64,000 bases of DNA from Brachybacterium squillarum M-6-3. Lineage in GTDB: Bacteria > Actinomycetota > Actinomycetes > Actinomycetales > Dermabacteraceae. A program made the position numbers and the translations under genes. Shown here one piece after another: positions 1-8,282 of the stretch. The notes beneath the pieces are model-generated. The model had not been told where the DNA came from and made no database searches. It saw nothing but the letters and a program-made list of their open reading frames with translations. The stretch is taken from positions 434,001 to 498,000 of the forward strand of contig NZ_AGBX01000007.1 in the NCBI RefSeq assembly GCF_000225825.1, given 5' to 3'. Numbering within the stretch: position 1 is the stretch's first letter; each line of letters begins with the position of its first letter.

Positions 1-114
1 ATCGAACAGCGGCCGACCAGCGTCGATCAGCTCGGCCTGGTCAGCGGCGTCGGCGCGAAGAAGCTCGCGGAGTACGGCGAGGCCGTGCTGGAGGTGCTCG
101 GCACCGACCACTGA
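1..114 (+). CDS. C-terminal end of a RecQ-type DNA helicase (HRDC tail), partial
   Basis: Only the last 37 codons lie in the window; the 5' part is upstream. The peptide contains VSGVGAKKLAEYGEAVLEVL, which matches the end of the HRDC (helicase and RNase D C-terminal) domain found at the C-terminus of RecQ helicases, where it helps bind nucleic acid. The TGA stop is followed after 13 nt by a strong hairpin shared with the convergent PTS gene. An RNase D or another HRDC protein is possible, since only this short tail is visible, but the GVGxxKLxxYG pattern is most typical of RecQ. Confidence 0.6.
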   Translation: MEQRPTSVDQLGLVSGVGAKKLAEYGEAVLEVLGTDH

Positions 115-127
115 TCCCACGACGGGC

Positions 128-168
128 GACGGCCCGGGAGGCGCGGATCGCGCTCCTCCCGGGCCGTC
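128..168. terminator. Bidirectional terminator between recQ-like tail and PTS gene
   Basis: A perfect 14-bp inverted repeat (128-141 with 155-168) encloses a second short CGCG/CGCG pairing. It lies between the two convergent stop codons and can serve both transcripts. Confidence 0.75.
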
Positions 169-190
169 GTCTGTGGCGGTTCGGTGTGTC

Positions 191-2119
191 TCAGACCAGC
201 TCGAGGCTCGCCGCGGTGTCGTTGAGGATGATCACCGGGGTGATGGTCGGGTGGCCGGCGGCGCGGATCGCGTCGAGGTCCACCTGCAGCAGCGGGTCCC
301 CGGCGGTGACGCGGGCGCCGGTGTCGACCAGGCGCTCGAACCCGCGGCCCTGCATGGACACGGTGTCCAGCCCGATGTGGATCAGCACCTCGGTGCCGTC
401 GTCGAGGGTGAGGGCCACCGCGTGGCCGGTCTCGAAGATGTGCGCCACCGTGCCCGCGGCCGGGGCGAGCACCAGGCCGTCGCTCGGCTCGATCGCGAGG
501 CCCGGGCCCATGATCTGCTCGGCGAAGGTCGCATCCGGCACCTCCGACAGCGGCAGCACCTCGCCCGCGACGGGCTGGCGCAGCCGCACCAGGTGGGAGG
601 TGCGGGTGGCGGTCGCGGTGCCGCCCTCCCCGGCGCGGTCGGGCGCGGCGACCGGCTCGGAGGTGACGGGCTGGACGGCGCCGGACATCAGCTGGTCCAT
701 CGCGTCCTTCACGAACTGCACGTTCAGGCCGTAGATCACCTGCACGGAGCCGCCGCCGGGCTTCATGGTGCCCGCGGCGCCGGCGCGCTTGAGCGCCTTC
801 TCGTCGATCACCGAGGTGTCGGCCACCTGCATCCGCAGGCGGGTGGCGCAGTTCTCCAGGTCCAGGATGTTGTCCCTGCCGCCGAGGGCGCCGAGGAAGG
901 CGGTGGCGGTGGCCAGGTACTTCTCCTCGCCCTGGGCGGCGCTGCCGACCTCGCCCTCGGCGTCTTCGTCCTCACGGCCGGGGGTCTTGAGGTCGAAGCG
1001 GAGGATCAGGAAACGGAACACCACGAAGTAGACCGCGAACCAGAAGATGCCCATCAGCAGCAGCGCCCAGGGGTTCTGCGCCATCGGGTTCGCCCATCCC
1101 AGCACCAGGTCGATGAACCCGGCGGAGAAGCCGAAGCCCATGCGCACCGGCAGCAGCGCGGTGATCGCCATCGAGATGCCGGTGAAGAAGGCGTGCACCA
1201 CGTACAGGCCCGGGGCGAGGAACATGAAGGCGAACTCGAGGGGCTCGGTGACGCCGACGAAGAAGGACGAGACGGCGGCGGAGAACAGCAGGCCGCCCGC
1301 GATCTTGCGCCGGGCGGTCTTCGCGGTCACGTACATCGCCAGAGCCGCCCCGGGCAGGCCGAACATCATGATCGGGAAGAAACCGGCCATGTACTGCCCG
1401 GTCTCGCCGTAGGTGCCGGTGGCCTCGAGGAAGTTGTTCAGGTCGTTGATGCCGGCCACGTCGAACCAGAACACGGAGTTCAGGGCGTGGTGCAGGCCCA
1501 GCGGGATGAGCAGGCGGTTGAAGAAGCCGTAGAGGCCGACGCCGACGGGACCGAGCCCGAGGATGAACTCGCCGAACATCACCAGGCCGGTGTAGACGAA
1601 GGGCCAGATGAAGAACAGGACGATCGAGGTGACCAGCGAGATGCCGGCCGTCACGATCGCGACCGAGCGCCTCCCGGAGAAGAAGGACAGCGCATCGGGC
1701 AGCTTGGTGTCCTTGAAGTGGTCGTAGGACCAGGCACCGATGAGGCCGCAGATGATGCCGACGAAGACGTTCTCCACCTGGGAGAAGGCCGGGTTCACGT
1801 CATCGACCACGGCGCCGGTCAGGTCGGCGACCGTCTCGGGATCCAGCAGGGTCGTGACCGTCAGCCACGACACCAGGCCTGCCAGGGCGGACGTGCCGTC
1901 GGACTTGCTGGCCATGCCGATCGCGATGCCGATCGCGAACAGCAGGGCGAGATTGCTGAGCAGGGCGCCACCGGCGGCCTGCAGGAAGACGGCGGCAAGG
2001 TTGTTCTCGTCGCCGGTGGCACTGGCGATCCAGTAGCCGATGCCATTGAGGATCGCGGCGACAGGGAGGACGGCGACCGGCAGCATCAGGGATCTGCCCA
2101 AGCGCTGGAAGAACTTCAT
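191..2119 (-). CDS. PTS sugar permease, fused EIIC-EIIB-EIIA (NagE/PtsG family)
   Basis: A 642-residue phosphotransferase-system permease that imports and phosphorylates a hexose or amino sugar. The N-terminus (FFQRLGRSLMLPVAVLPVAA) and the membrane signature PLGLHHALN...FFPIMMFGLPGAALAM match EIIC of the GlcNAc/glucose family and are closest in style to NagE. EIIB carries the phospho-cysteine in ENCATRLRMQV (about C424). EIIA carries the histidines of TGHAV (about H566) and LIHIGLDTV (about H581). The order IIC-IIB-IIA matches NagE. An upstream ATG at 2161 is in frame, but the 2119 ATG has AGAGG 8 nt before it and fits the family start. No HPr or EI gene is in the window. Glucose versus GlcNAc specificity cannot be decided from sequence alone. 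Confidence 0.9.
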   Translation of the reverse strand: MKFFQRLGRSLMLPVAVLPVAAILNGIGYWIASATGDENNLAAVFLQAAGGALLSNLALLFAIGIAIGMASKSDGTSALAGLVSWLTVTTLLDPETVADLTGAVVDDVNPAFSQVENVFVGIICGLIGAWSYDHFKDTKLPDALSFFSGRRSVAIVTAGISLVTSIVLFFIWPFVYTGLVMFGEFILGLGPVGVGLYGFFNRLLIPLGLHHALNSVFWFDVAGINDLNNFLEATGTYGETGQYMAGFFPIMMFGLPGAALAMYVTAKTARRKIAGGLLFSAAVSSFFVGVTEPLEFAFMFLAPGLYVVHAFFTGISMAITALLPVRMGFGFSAGFIDLVLGWANPMAQNPWALLLMGIFWFAVYFVVFRFLILRFDLKTPGREDEDAEGEVGSAAQGEEKYLATATAFLGALGGRDNILDLENCATRLRMQVADTSVIDEKALKRAGAAGTMKPGGGSVQVIYGLNVQFVKDAMDQLMSGAVQPVTSEPVAAPDRAGEGGTATATRTSHLVRLRQPVAGEVLPLSEVPDATFAEQIMGPGLAIEPSDGLVLAPAAGTVAHIFETGHAVALTLDDGTEVLIHIGLDTVSMQGRGFERLVDTGARVTAGDPLLQVDLDAIRAAGHPTITPVIILNDTAASLELV

Positions 2120-2505
2120 CGTTACCTCTCGGGGGTCAGGGACACCGGGGTCGGTGCTCATTTCTGATCATAACCCGTACCAAGCAGTCACAAGTAAGCT
2201 CTCGTGGCGTGGGCCGCACGGGGCCCGGCGATCAGGGCGAATCGAGGAGGCGAGCGCCGGACAGGCTCCACTGTGCACCTCCCGGCACCGTGCGGCGCCG
2301 CGGCGCGCTGTCACGGATCGGTCACGCACCCCGGACCGGCGCGGCGTCGCCGTGCACCGGCGGAGCCGCCGGACCTGGCGGACGGCATCCGTGACTTTTC
2401 TGCCCGCCACCGCACGGGTCCTGGCATCCTGCTGGCAGGACGCCACGGCGACCGTCCATGGATCGGGCGGACAGCTCCCTCGGCGCACAGGGGACGGGGA
2501 ACCAT
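2120..2505. other. Intergenic region between PTS permease and first lipoprotein
   Basis: Divergent 386-bp spacer. It holds the probable PTS promoter at 2167-2195 in a locally AT-richer stretch. The rest, up to the GGGGACGGGGA purine run before the lipoprotein ATG, shows no convincing gene, antiterminator (RAT) element or riboswitch. Confidence 0.5.
2167..2195 (-). promoter_or_regulatory. Probable sigma-A promoter of the PTS gene
   Basis: On the minus strand a TATGAT -10 box (2167-2172) is preceded at 15-17 nt by overlapping -35 candidates (TTGTGA at 2188-2193; ACTTGT at 2190-2195). The transcript would start near 2160, giving a leader of about 40 nt. This excludes the upstream in-frame ATG at 2161. 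Confidence 0.5.
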
Positions 2506-3150
2506 ATGCGCACGCTCATCGCTCAGCTCACGGTGCTGGCGAGCTCGACTTTGCTGCTGACCGCCTGCGGCGGCGGGGCCACGGAGGACCCGAGCTCCAC
2601 GGCGGAGGAATCGCAGAGCTCGAGCACCGCGACCGCCACCGCGATCGAGACGCTCTGGGTCGATGACTCCTGGACGATCGAGGACCTGGCCGAGGACCTC
2701 TGCGCCGAGGGCGGCCCGCACCCCACCCCCTACTCCCCGCAGGAGGACATGTTCATCTGCGGTCCGACCATCGCTGCCTCCCAGGCCTGCGCGATCGAGG
2801 AAGGCACCGAGGTCGTCTGCATCGTCGATGCCTTCGGGAAGCGGGCGATCCGCTTCGACTCCCCCACCGCGGCGGAGTCGACGTGGGGTGCGCTCACGGA
2901 GGATGCGGTGCCGGTGGTGGTGACTCTCGAGGACGGGGTCCGCTGCGACACCTTGATGGACGAGGCCGACCACCGGATGAACCCGACGACCAGCTGGTAC
3001 CGCTGCGAGGACGGCTCGGAGCTCGCGACCGACACGGACATCGAGAACACCTTCACCCGCGGCGAGACCTGGACCGTGCAGCGCTCCTTCCCCGACCAGG
3101 AGGAGTACGTGGGGACCCCGCTGTCGGCGGTGACCTTCGCCGGGCGCTGA
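2506..3150 (+). CDS. Putative six-cysteine lipoprotein, copy 1 of a tandem pair
   Basis: A 214-residue secreted protein with a lipobox (LLLTACG; lipidated Cys near residue 19), then a Ser/Thr/Glu-rich linker and a compact domain. The domain has six cysteines in the contexts DLCAEGG, FICGP, QACAIE, VVCIVD, VRCDTL and YRCEDG. The next gene (3337-4041) has all six at matching positions, so the two are tandem paralogues and the cysteines probably form three disulfides outside the membrane. I do not recognise the family. The start at 2506 places the signal peptide correctly; an upstream in-frame ATG at 2458 would add 16 non-signal residues. Function unknown. Confidence 0.8.
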   Translation: MRTLIAQLTVLASSTLLLTACGGGATEDPSSTAEESQSSSTATATAIETLWVDDSWTIEDLAEDLCAEGGPHPTPYSPQEDMFICGPTIAASQACAIEEGTEVVCIVDAFGKRAIRFDSPTAAESTWGALTEDAVPVVVTLEDGVRCDTLMDEADHRMNPTTSWYRCEDGSELATDTDIENTFTRGETWTVQRSFPDQEEYVGTPLSAVTFAGR

Positions 3151-3171
3151 GTCCGCGGGCACGACGTCCAC

Positions 3172-3209
3172 GGGCCGCGCCCCGCGCTCCGGAACCGCGG
3201 GAGCGGCCC
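3172..3209 (+). terminator. Terminator-like hairpin after lipoprotein 1
   Basis: Imperfect inverted repeat with GGGCCGC (3172-3178) pairing GCGGCCC (3203-3209) and an inner CCGCG/CGCGG pairing. It lies 22 nt after the stop codon. Confidence 0.5.
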
Positions 3210-3336
3210 TCGCGTCTCGACATGGTCTCGGGATGGCCTCGGCGGTTCCCTCGGCGCAGCGGGCTCCGCCATGATGCGACCAGGCAGTCCCCACGGGCGA
3301 CGGTGCACGCGGGGCGGACGCGGTACGGGGGCGGGG

Positions 3337-4041
3337 ATGGCGATGCGCAGGACGTTCAGGGGACGGGCGATGCTGATCGGCGCGGCACTGCTGCTGGCCG
3401 GCTGCGGCACCGGGGCGGATCAGGAGCCCGAGGAGCAGCCGAGCACCTCGGCCCCGGCGTCCACGGCCGCGGAGGAGAGCGGCGAGGCGGGAGGATCGAC
3501 GAGCGCCACCGAGGTCATGACGGTCTGGGTGGACGAGAGCTGGACCGTCACGGAGCAGGACACGGACCTCTGCGAGGCCGGCGGCGGGCTCATGGTCTCC
3601 CCGCACTCCACCCAGGAGGACGTGTTCCTGTGCGCCCAGCGCCAGGAGGACGCCTTGGCCTGCGCCGTCGAGGACGGCATCGAGGTCGTGTGCCTCACCG
3701 ACGCCCGGCAGCGGACGGCGATCCGCTTCGAGTCCGAGCTCGCCGCGGGGACGGACCCTCTGCCCGCGGAGGTCACCCCGCGCTCCCTCCTCGATGATCC
3801 GGTCCCGATGCTGGTCACCCTCGAGGACGGGGTGCAGTGCGACACCATGCTCCGCCTGCCCGAGCACGACCTGAACCTCCAGGCCTCCTTCCGCTGCGAG
3901 GACGGCTCCACGCTGGTCTCCAGCGATGCCCCGTCCGACACCTTCGAGCAGGGCGGCACCTGGACGGCCCGGCGCACCACCGACATCGACACCGAGGCGG
4001 AGACGGTCGCCGTCCAGCAGGTGGTCTTCGCCGGCCGCTGA
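3337..4041 (+). CDS. Putative six-cysteine lipoprotein, copy 2 of a tandem pair
   Basis: A 234-residue paralogue of the preceding gene. Signal peptide with lipobox LLLAGCG, an acidic/Ser-rich linker, then the same domain: VWVDESWT matches LWVDDSWT of copy 1, VTLEDGVQCDT matches VTLEDGVRCDT, and both end in TFAGR/VFAGR. The six domain cysteines (DLCEAG, FLCAQ, LACAVE, VVCLTD, VQCDTM, FRCEDG) are all kept. Copy 2 has about 20 extra residues in the middle (LAAGTDPLPAEVTPRSLLDD). ATG codons at 3337 and 3343 are both possible; the purine run just upstream suits 3343 slightly better. Function unknown; surface sensing, ligand binding or envelope stress are only guesses. Confidence 0.8.
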   Translation: MAMRRTFRGRAMLIGAALLLAGCGTGADQEPEEQPSTSAPASTAAEESGEAGGSTSATEVMTVWVDESWTVTEQDTDLCEAGGGLMVSPHSTQEDVFLCAQRQEDALACAVEDGIEVVCLTDARQRTAIRFESELAAGTDPLPAEVTPRSLLDDPVPMLVTLEDGVQCDTMLRLPEHDLNLQASFRCEDGSTLVSSDAPSDTFEQGGTWTARRTTDIDTEAETVAVQQVVFAGR

Positions 4042-4054
4042 CGCCCGGACGGAC

Positions 4055-4091
4055 GAGGACCCCGGGGCGCAGGGCACGCCCCGGGGTCCTC
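4055..4091. terminator. Bidirectional terminator between lipoprotein 2 and hydrolase
   Basis: Perfect 15-bp inverted repeat (4055-4069 with 4077-4091) with a 7-nt loop, placed between two convergent genes. Confidence 0.85.
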
Positions 4092-4102
4092 ACCTCTGCC
4101 GG

Positions 4103-4927
4103 TCAGTCGCCGAGGAAGTCCAGCAGGGCGCGGCTGACCTGGTCGGAATGGCTGACCAGGATGCCGTGGGGGCCGTCGGCGATGATCTCCAGGCGGCTGT
4201 CCGGCAGGGCGTCGTGGACGCGAGCCCCGGAGCCCTCCACCGGCACGGTGGCGTCGCTGTCGCCGTGCAGGATCAGCAGCGGCACGTCGATCGCAGCCAG
4301 GTCGGGGCGGAAGTCGGTGGTGGCCCAGGCGTCCATGGTCGCCAGCGCCGCCTCGGGCCGTGACTGCAGGGCCAGGCGCAGCGCCTCGTCGAGGTCGTCC
4401 TGCCCCACCTTCACGGTGTCGCCGGCGGAGAAGAACCCCTCGATGAAGCCGGGGAAGAAGGCCTCGCGGTCCGCCTCCAGGTTGCCGCGCATCTCGGTGA
4501 ACATGGCGGGCGGGAGCGGGCCGTCGGGGTTGTCCTCGCCCTGCATCAGGTACGGCGGGACGGCGGAGACCAGCACCGCACTGTCGACGCGGTCGCTGCC
4601 GTGGGCGCTGAGGTAGCGCACCACCTCGCCGCCGCCCATGGAGAAGCCCACCAGGGTGGCGCCGCGCAGGTCCAGGCCCTCGATCACGGCGGCGAGGTCC
4701 GCGGCGAGGGTGTCGTAGTCGTAGCCGGCATCGGGCTTGTCGGAGCGTCCGAAGCCGCGACGGTCGTAGGTGATCACCCGGTGGCCGGCCTCGGTGAGCG
4801 CCGGGACCTGCAGCTCCCAGGACTCGCCGGACAGCGGCCAGCCGTGGATCAGGACGACGGGGCTCCCGCTCCCTCCGCTGTCCTCGACGTGCAGGCGGAT
4901 TCCGTCGGTGGTGGTGATCTCGGGCAT
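4103..4927 (-). CDS. Alpha/beta hydrolase (non-heme haloperoxidase/arylesterase type)
   Basis: A 274-residue alpha/beta-hydrolase. The nucleophile elbow GFSMGG holds S96, the acid is D225 in HGDSDATVP, and H254 lies in ADGPHG, giving a complete triad. The oxyanion motif HGWPLSG follows strand 3. The GWPLSGESWE and YDRRGFGRSDKP patterns are typical of cofactor-free haloperoxidases and aryl esterases. The start at 4927 has AAGGAGCAGCC directly upstream. The gene is divergent from the photolyase. Physiological substrate unknown. Confidence 0.85.
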   Translation of the reverse strand: MPEITTTDGIRLHVEDSGGSGSPVVLIHGWPLSGESWELQVPALTEAGHRVITYDRRGFGRSDKPDAGYDYDTLAADLAAVIEGLDLRGATLVGFSMGGGEVVRYLSAHGSDRVDSAVLVSAVPPYLMQGEDNPDGPLPPAMFTEMRGNLEADREAFFPGFIEGFFSAGDTVKVGQDDLDEALRLALQSRPEAALATMDAWATTDFRPDLAAIDVPLLILHGDSDATVPVEGSGARVHDALPDSRLEIIADGPHGILVSHSDQVSRALLDFLGD

Positions 4928-5060
4928 GGCTGCTCCTTGTCGTCGGTGCCCCGACGCTACGAAGCATGGGCCCGGGGCACAAGCGCCGCGCCCGACGATG
5001 CGCGAGGATGGTGGCGCACAGACCGCGCCGCTCGGGCGCTGACCTGCAGGAGGACCGGAC

Positions 5061-6440
5061 ATGCGGAGCATCTGGTGGGTACGGGACGATCTGCGTCTCG
5101 CGGACAACCCGGCACTGGCAGCCGCCGCCGCGGCCGGTGAGGTGATCGCCGTGCACGTGGACGAGGACATCGACGGGGTGCGGCCGCTGGGCGGGGCGAG
5201 CCGCTGGTGGCTGCACCACTCCCTGCGGGACCTCGCCGCGCAGCTGCGGGAGCACGACGTCCCCCTGGTGCTGGCCGACGGCGACCCCCGCGAGGTGCTG
5301 CCCGCCCTGGTCGAGGAGACCGGCGCCGGCTCGGTCAGCTGGATGCGCCGGTACCACGCGCCGCGCCGCGAGATCGATGCCGCGATCAAGGCGGACCTGC
5401 GCGAGCGCGGCATCGAGGCGGAGAGCTTCGCCGGGCACCTGCTGCACGAGCCGTGGACGATCGCCACCGGCGACGGGAACCCCTACCGGGTGTACACCCC
5501 CTTCGCGCGGGCCTGCCGCGAGGCCGGTCAGCCCGCCGCCCCGCAGGGTGTCCCGGAGGATCTGACCGGGCCGCCCGCCGGGGTGCGCGCGGGCGGGCAC
5601 GAGGTGGGCACCTGGCTGCGCGCCGAGGACCTGGACCGCGAGCTGGACCGGCGCGGGTGGGAGCCGCGCCGTCCCGACTGGGCCGGGGGTCTGCGGGAGG
5701 CGTGGACGCCCGGGGAGCGTGGCGCCCGGGAGCGGCTGGACGAGCTGGAGGAGGTGCTCGCCGACTACGACGAGCTGCAGGACCGCCCCGACCGGCCTGG
5801 CACCTCGCGGCTGGCGGCGCCGCTGCGCTTCGGGGAGGTCTCCGTCGCCGAGGTGTGGCATCGCAGCCTCGCCGCGGGCCGGGGAAAGGGCCCGGAGACC
5901 TTCCGCTCCCAGCTGCTGTGGCGGGACTTCGCCTGGCACCGCCTGTACCACCTGCCGACCTTGGCCACCGAGAACATCAAGCCCCGCTTCGACCGCTTCG
6001 CCTGGCGGGAGGACGCCGAGGACCTCGCGGCCTGGCAGCGCGGCCTGACCGGCGTGGCGATGGTGGATGCGGGGATGCGGGAGCTGTGGGAGACCGGCTC
6101 GATGCACAACCGGGTGCGGATGGTGGTCGGCAGCTTCCTCACCAAGAACCTGCGCCTGCACTGGCGCCACGGCGAGGAATGGTTCTGGGACACCCTGGTC
6201 GACGCCGACGAGGCCTCCAACCCCTTCAACTGGCAGTGGGTCGCCGGCAGCGGTGACGACGCGGCCCCGTTCTTCCGGATCTTCAACCCGGAGCGGCAGC
6301 GGGAGCGCTTCGACCCCGAGGACGCCTATGTGCGCCGCTGGGTGCCGGAGCTGGACGAGGGCCTGCGCCCGATCGTGGACCTGTCCGCCTCTCGTCGCGA
6401 GGCCCTGGACGCCTACGAGCGCAGCGGCGAGGGCGGCTGA
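5061..6440 (+). CDS. phrB: Deoxyribodipyrimidine photolyase (cryptochrome/photolyase family)
   Basis: A 459-residue flavoprotein that repairs UV-induced pyrimidine dimers with blue light. The N-terminal Rossmann antenna domain begins WWVRDDLRLADNPAL. The C-terminal FAD-binding domain includes FRSQLLWRDFAWH, MRELWETGSMHNRVRM and SNPFNWQWVAGSG...FRIFNP (around residue 385), the signature of class I photolyases. Length is normal for the family (450-480). AGGAGG lies 9 nt before the ATG. It stands alone between a divergent hydrolase and a convergent membrane protein. Confidence 0.93.
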   Translation: MRSIWWVRDDLRLADNPALAAAAAAGEVIAVHVDEDIDGVRPLGGASRWWLHHSLRDLAAQLREHDVPLVLADGDPREVLPALVEETGAGSVSWMRRYHAPRREIDAAIKADLRERGIEAESFAGHLLHEPWTIATGDGNPYRVYTPFARACREAGQPAAPQGVPEDLTGPPAGVRAGGHEVGTWLRAEDLDRELDRRGWEPRRPDWAGGLREAWTPGERGARERLDELEEVLADYDELQDRPDRPGTSRLAAPLRFGEVSVAEVWHRSLAAGRGKGPETFRSQLLWRDFAWHRLYHLPTLATENIKPRFDRFAWREDAEDLAAWQRGLTGVAMVDAGMRELWETGSMHNRVRMVVGSFLTKNLRLHWRHGEEWFWDTLVDADEASNPFNWQWVAGSGDDAAPFFRIFNPERQRERFDPEDAYVRRWVPELDEGLRPIVDLSASRREALDAYERSGEGG

Positions 6441-6457
6441 TCCCGGGCCTTGCCGAA

Positions 6458-6475
6458 CGGGCTCAGCAGAGCCCG
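6458..6475. terminator. Short hairpin between phrB and convergent small membrane gene
   Basis: CGGGCTC (6458-6464) pairs with GAGCCCG (6469-6475) around a 4-nt loop. It overlaps the stop codon of the minus-strand gene and lies 17 nt after the photolyase stop. A weak candidate. Confidence 0.3.
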
Positions 6476-6816
6476 CCGATGACGCCGACGCCCCGCAGCA
6501 CGTGGATGACGACCAGCACCGCGTTCAGCCCGGCGACGGCCCACACAAGCCACCAGCGCGCACGGTTCGTCCAGGGGTCCGAGGCCCGACGGATCAGGCC
6601 TACCACGGTCAGGATCGCCACCAGGGCGGCCACACCAAGGGCGCCGATGTCGAGGTAGAAGCAGGTGTAGACGCCGCTCAGGGTGGAGACGGTGTACTCG
6701 TGGAACGAGAACAGGAAGCCCAGCAGCCCCACCACGACGGCGCCGCTCAGCGCCTTGGGGAGGTCGGTGACGCGGGTGGTCTGCGTGGGCAGCGGCGCGG
6801 TGGTCGTCCGGGGCAT
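6463..6816 (-). CDS. Small integral membrane protein, unknown function
   Basis: A 117-residue protein with about three hydrophobic segments: AVVVGLLGFLFSF, IGALGVAALVAILTVVGLI and WWLVWAVAGLNAVLVVIHVL. These flank a conserved-looking YTCFYLDIG loop and an arginine-rich loop RRASDPWTNRARWW. The start at 6816 has AGGAG 9 nt upstream; a longer in-frame extension to 6981 would add a proline/arginine-rich stretch with no features. No family recognised. Convergent with phrB. Confidence 0.7.
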   Translation of the reverse strand: MPRTTTAPLPTQTTRVTDLPKALSGAVVVGLLGFLFSFHEYTVSTLSGVYTCFYLDIGALGVAALVAILTVVGLIRRASDPWTNRARWWLVWAVAGLNAVLVVIHVLRGVGVIGGLC

Positions 6817-6948
6817 CGTGATCACTCCTGGTGCTCGGGGAGGTCGCCGCTGGGGCGACGCCGGGCGGGGCCCCGGTGCTCCCGAGCTTGCAGCGGGAGG
6901 CGGTGTCCGTCGATGGGGACGTCTCCCCGCCCAGGGCTTCCCCACCAC

Positions 6949-6954
6949 TACGGT
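6949..6954 (+). promoter_or_regulatory. TACGGT -10 box, leaderless start of the benE leader ORF
   Basis: TACGGT lies 6 nt before the ATG at 6961, so transcription would begin at or next to that ATG. The box sits in the loop and right arm of a short hairpin (CCCCACC 6940-6946 with GGTGGGG 6952-6958). Confidence 0.4.
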
Positions 6955-6960
6955 GGGGCC

Positions 6961-7044
6961 ATGCCTGACCTGCACGATCACCCCTCCGCGACCGCCTTCG
7001 CGGAGGCATGCTCCCTCCTGCGCTTGCTCCCGTGCCCCCGATGA
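6961..7044 (+). CDS. Putative 27-residue leader peptide before the BenE-type transporter
   Basis: A 27-codon ORF starting six nt after a TACGGT box and ending TGA at 7042-7044, so its stop overlaps the ATG at 7041 (ATGA) of the transporter. The peptide ends in the leucine-rich stretch SLLRLLPCPR. A 9-bp perfect inverted repeat (6983-6991 with 6998-7006, 6-nt loop) lies inside the ORF. This layout fits translational coupling or attenuation. No family is recognised and the peptide may be only a translational lead-in, or an accident. Confidence 0.35.
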   Translation: MPDLHDHPSATAFAEACSLLRLLPCPR

Positions 7045-8207
7045 TCCGGCCGATCTCCGCCGGGGTGGTCTCGGCCCTGGTGGCCTTCACCAGCTCCTTC
7101 GTGGTGGTGCTAACCGGGTTGACCGCCGTCGGCGCCGACGCCGCCCAGGCCGGCAGCGGCCTGCTGGCCGTCTCGATCACGATGGGGCTGGCCTCGATCG
7201 TGCTGTCCCTGCGCACCCGGCTGCCGATCACGGTGGCCTGGTCCACCCCGGGGCCGGCGCTGCTGGCGACCACCGGGGTGGTCGACGGCGGCTGGAGCGC
7301 GACGGTGGGCGCCTTCGCCGTGGTGGCCGTGCTGATCATGCTCACCGGCCTGCTGCCGCCGCTGGGCTCGCTGATGGCGCGGATCCCCACCTCGATCGCG
7401 CAGGCGATGCTCGCCGGGGTGCTGCTGCAGCTGTGCCTGGCCCCGGTGACGGGACTGGCGCAGGACCCGTGGGCGGTGGCCTCGGTGGTGCTGGTGTGGC
7501 TGGTGGCGCTGCGCTGGGCGCCCCGCTGGTCGGCCCCGCTGGCCTTCGCCGCGGCCGTGGTGGTGATCGCCGTGCACCTGCTGCGCACGGGGGCGAGCCT
7601 GCCCGCGGCGGCGCTGCTGCCCAGGCTGGAGCTGACCGCCCCGAGCCTCAGCGTGGGGGCGGTGGTCGGCATCGCGCTGCCGCTGTACCTGGTGACGATG
7701 GCCTCGCAGAACGTGCCGGGCGTGGCCGTGATGCGCGGCCTCGGCTACGAGGTGCCGTGGCGGCCCACGATGCTGGTCACCGGGGCCGGCTCGCTGCTGG
7801 CCGCCCCCGCGGGCGGTCACGGCATCAACCTGGCCGCCATCAGCGCGGCCCTCGCGGCGGGGCCCGAGGCCGGGGAGGACCGCTCCCGGCGCTGGATCGC
7901 CTCGCTCACCTCGGGCATCGTCATGGTGCTGTTCGGCATCGGCGCGGCAGCCGTCACCCAGCTGGTCGCCCTGGCGCCGGACGGGGTGGTGGCGGCAGTC
8001 GCGGGCCTGGCGCTGATGGGCACTTTCGCCGCCTCCCTGCGGGGCGCCCTGGCGGATCCGGCCGATCAGCTGCCCGCCGCGATCACCCTGGTCACCGCCG
8101 CCTCGGGGCTGGCGGTGGCGGGGATCAGCGCCGCCTTCTGGGCACTTCTGGCGGGTCTGCTGGTGCGGGCGCTGCTGCGGTGGCGCCGGCCTTCCCCCGC
8201 CGCCTGA
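7041..8207 (+). CDS. benE: BenE-family benzoate/H+ symporter-like transporter
   Basis: A 388-residue polytopic inner-membrane protein. The opening IRPISAGVVSALVAFTSSFVVVLTGL, ITVAWSTPGPALL, and PAGGHGINLAAISAAL match the BenE family (aromatic acid/proton symport, xanthine-uracil permease fold). About 11-12 hydrophobic segments are seen. ATG 7041 overlaps the stop of the upstream short ORF and fits homologue starts; ATG 7008 would add 11 residues and has GGAGG too close to it. No benzoate catabolic genes are nearby, so the substrate is uncertain. Confidence 0.82.
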   Translation: MIRPISAGVVSALVAFTSSFVVVLTGLTAVGADAAQAGSGLLAVSITMGLASIVLSLRTRLPITVAWSTPGPALLATTGVVDGGWSATVGAFAVVAVLIMLTGLLPPLGSLMARIPTSIAQAMLAGVLLQLCLAPVTGLAQDPWAVASVVLVWLVALRWAPRWSAPLAFAAAVVVIAVHLLRTGASLPAAALLPRLELTAPSLSVGAVVGIALPLYLVTMASQNVPGVAVMRGLGYEVPWRPTMLVTGAGSLLAAPAGGHGINLAAISAALAAGPEAGEDRSRRWIASLTSGIVMVLFGIGAAAVTQLVALAPDGVVAAVAGLALMGTFAASLRGALADPADQLPAAITLVTAASGLAVAGISAAFWALLAGLLVRALLRWRRPSPAA

Positions 8208-8231
8208 CCCCGCCTGGCCTCGGAGACGACA

Positions 8232-8264
8232 ACGGCCCTGCCCCCGCAGCGGGGACCGGGCCGT
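8232..8264. terminator. Terminator between benE and dps
   Basis: ACGGCCC (8232-8238) pairs with GGGCCGT (8258-8264), with inner CCCCGC/GCGGGG (8242-8247, 8249-8254). The two genes converge on it. Confidence 0.75.
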
Positions 8265-8282
8265 CGATCGCTCCGCCGGGGA

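Noticed and set aside
173-2167. 664-codon plus-strand open frame across the PTS gene
   Set aside because: It is the antisense of a clear permease, His/Arg/Gly-rich, and has no domain. Long antisense frames are expected at this GC content.
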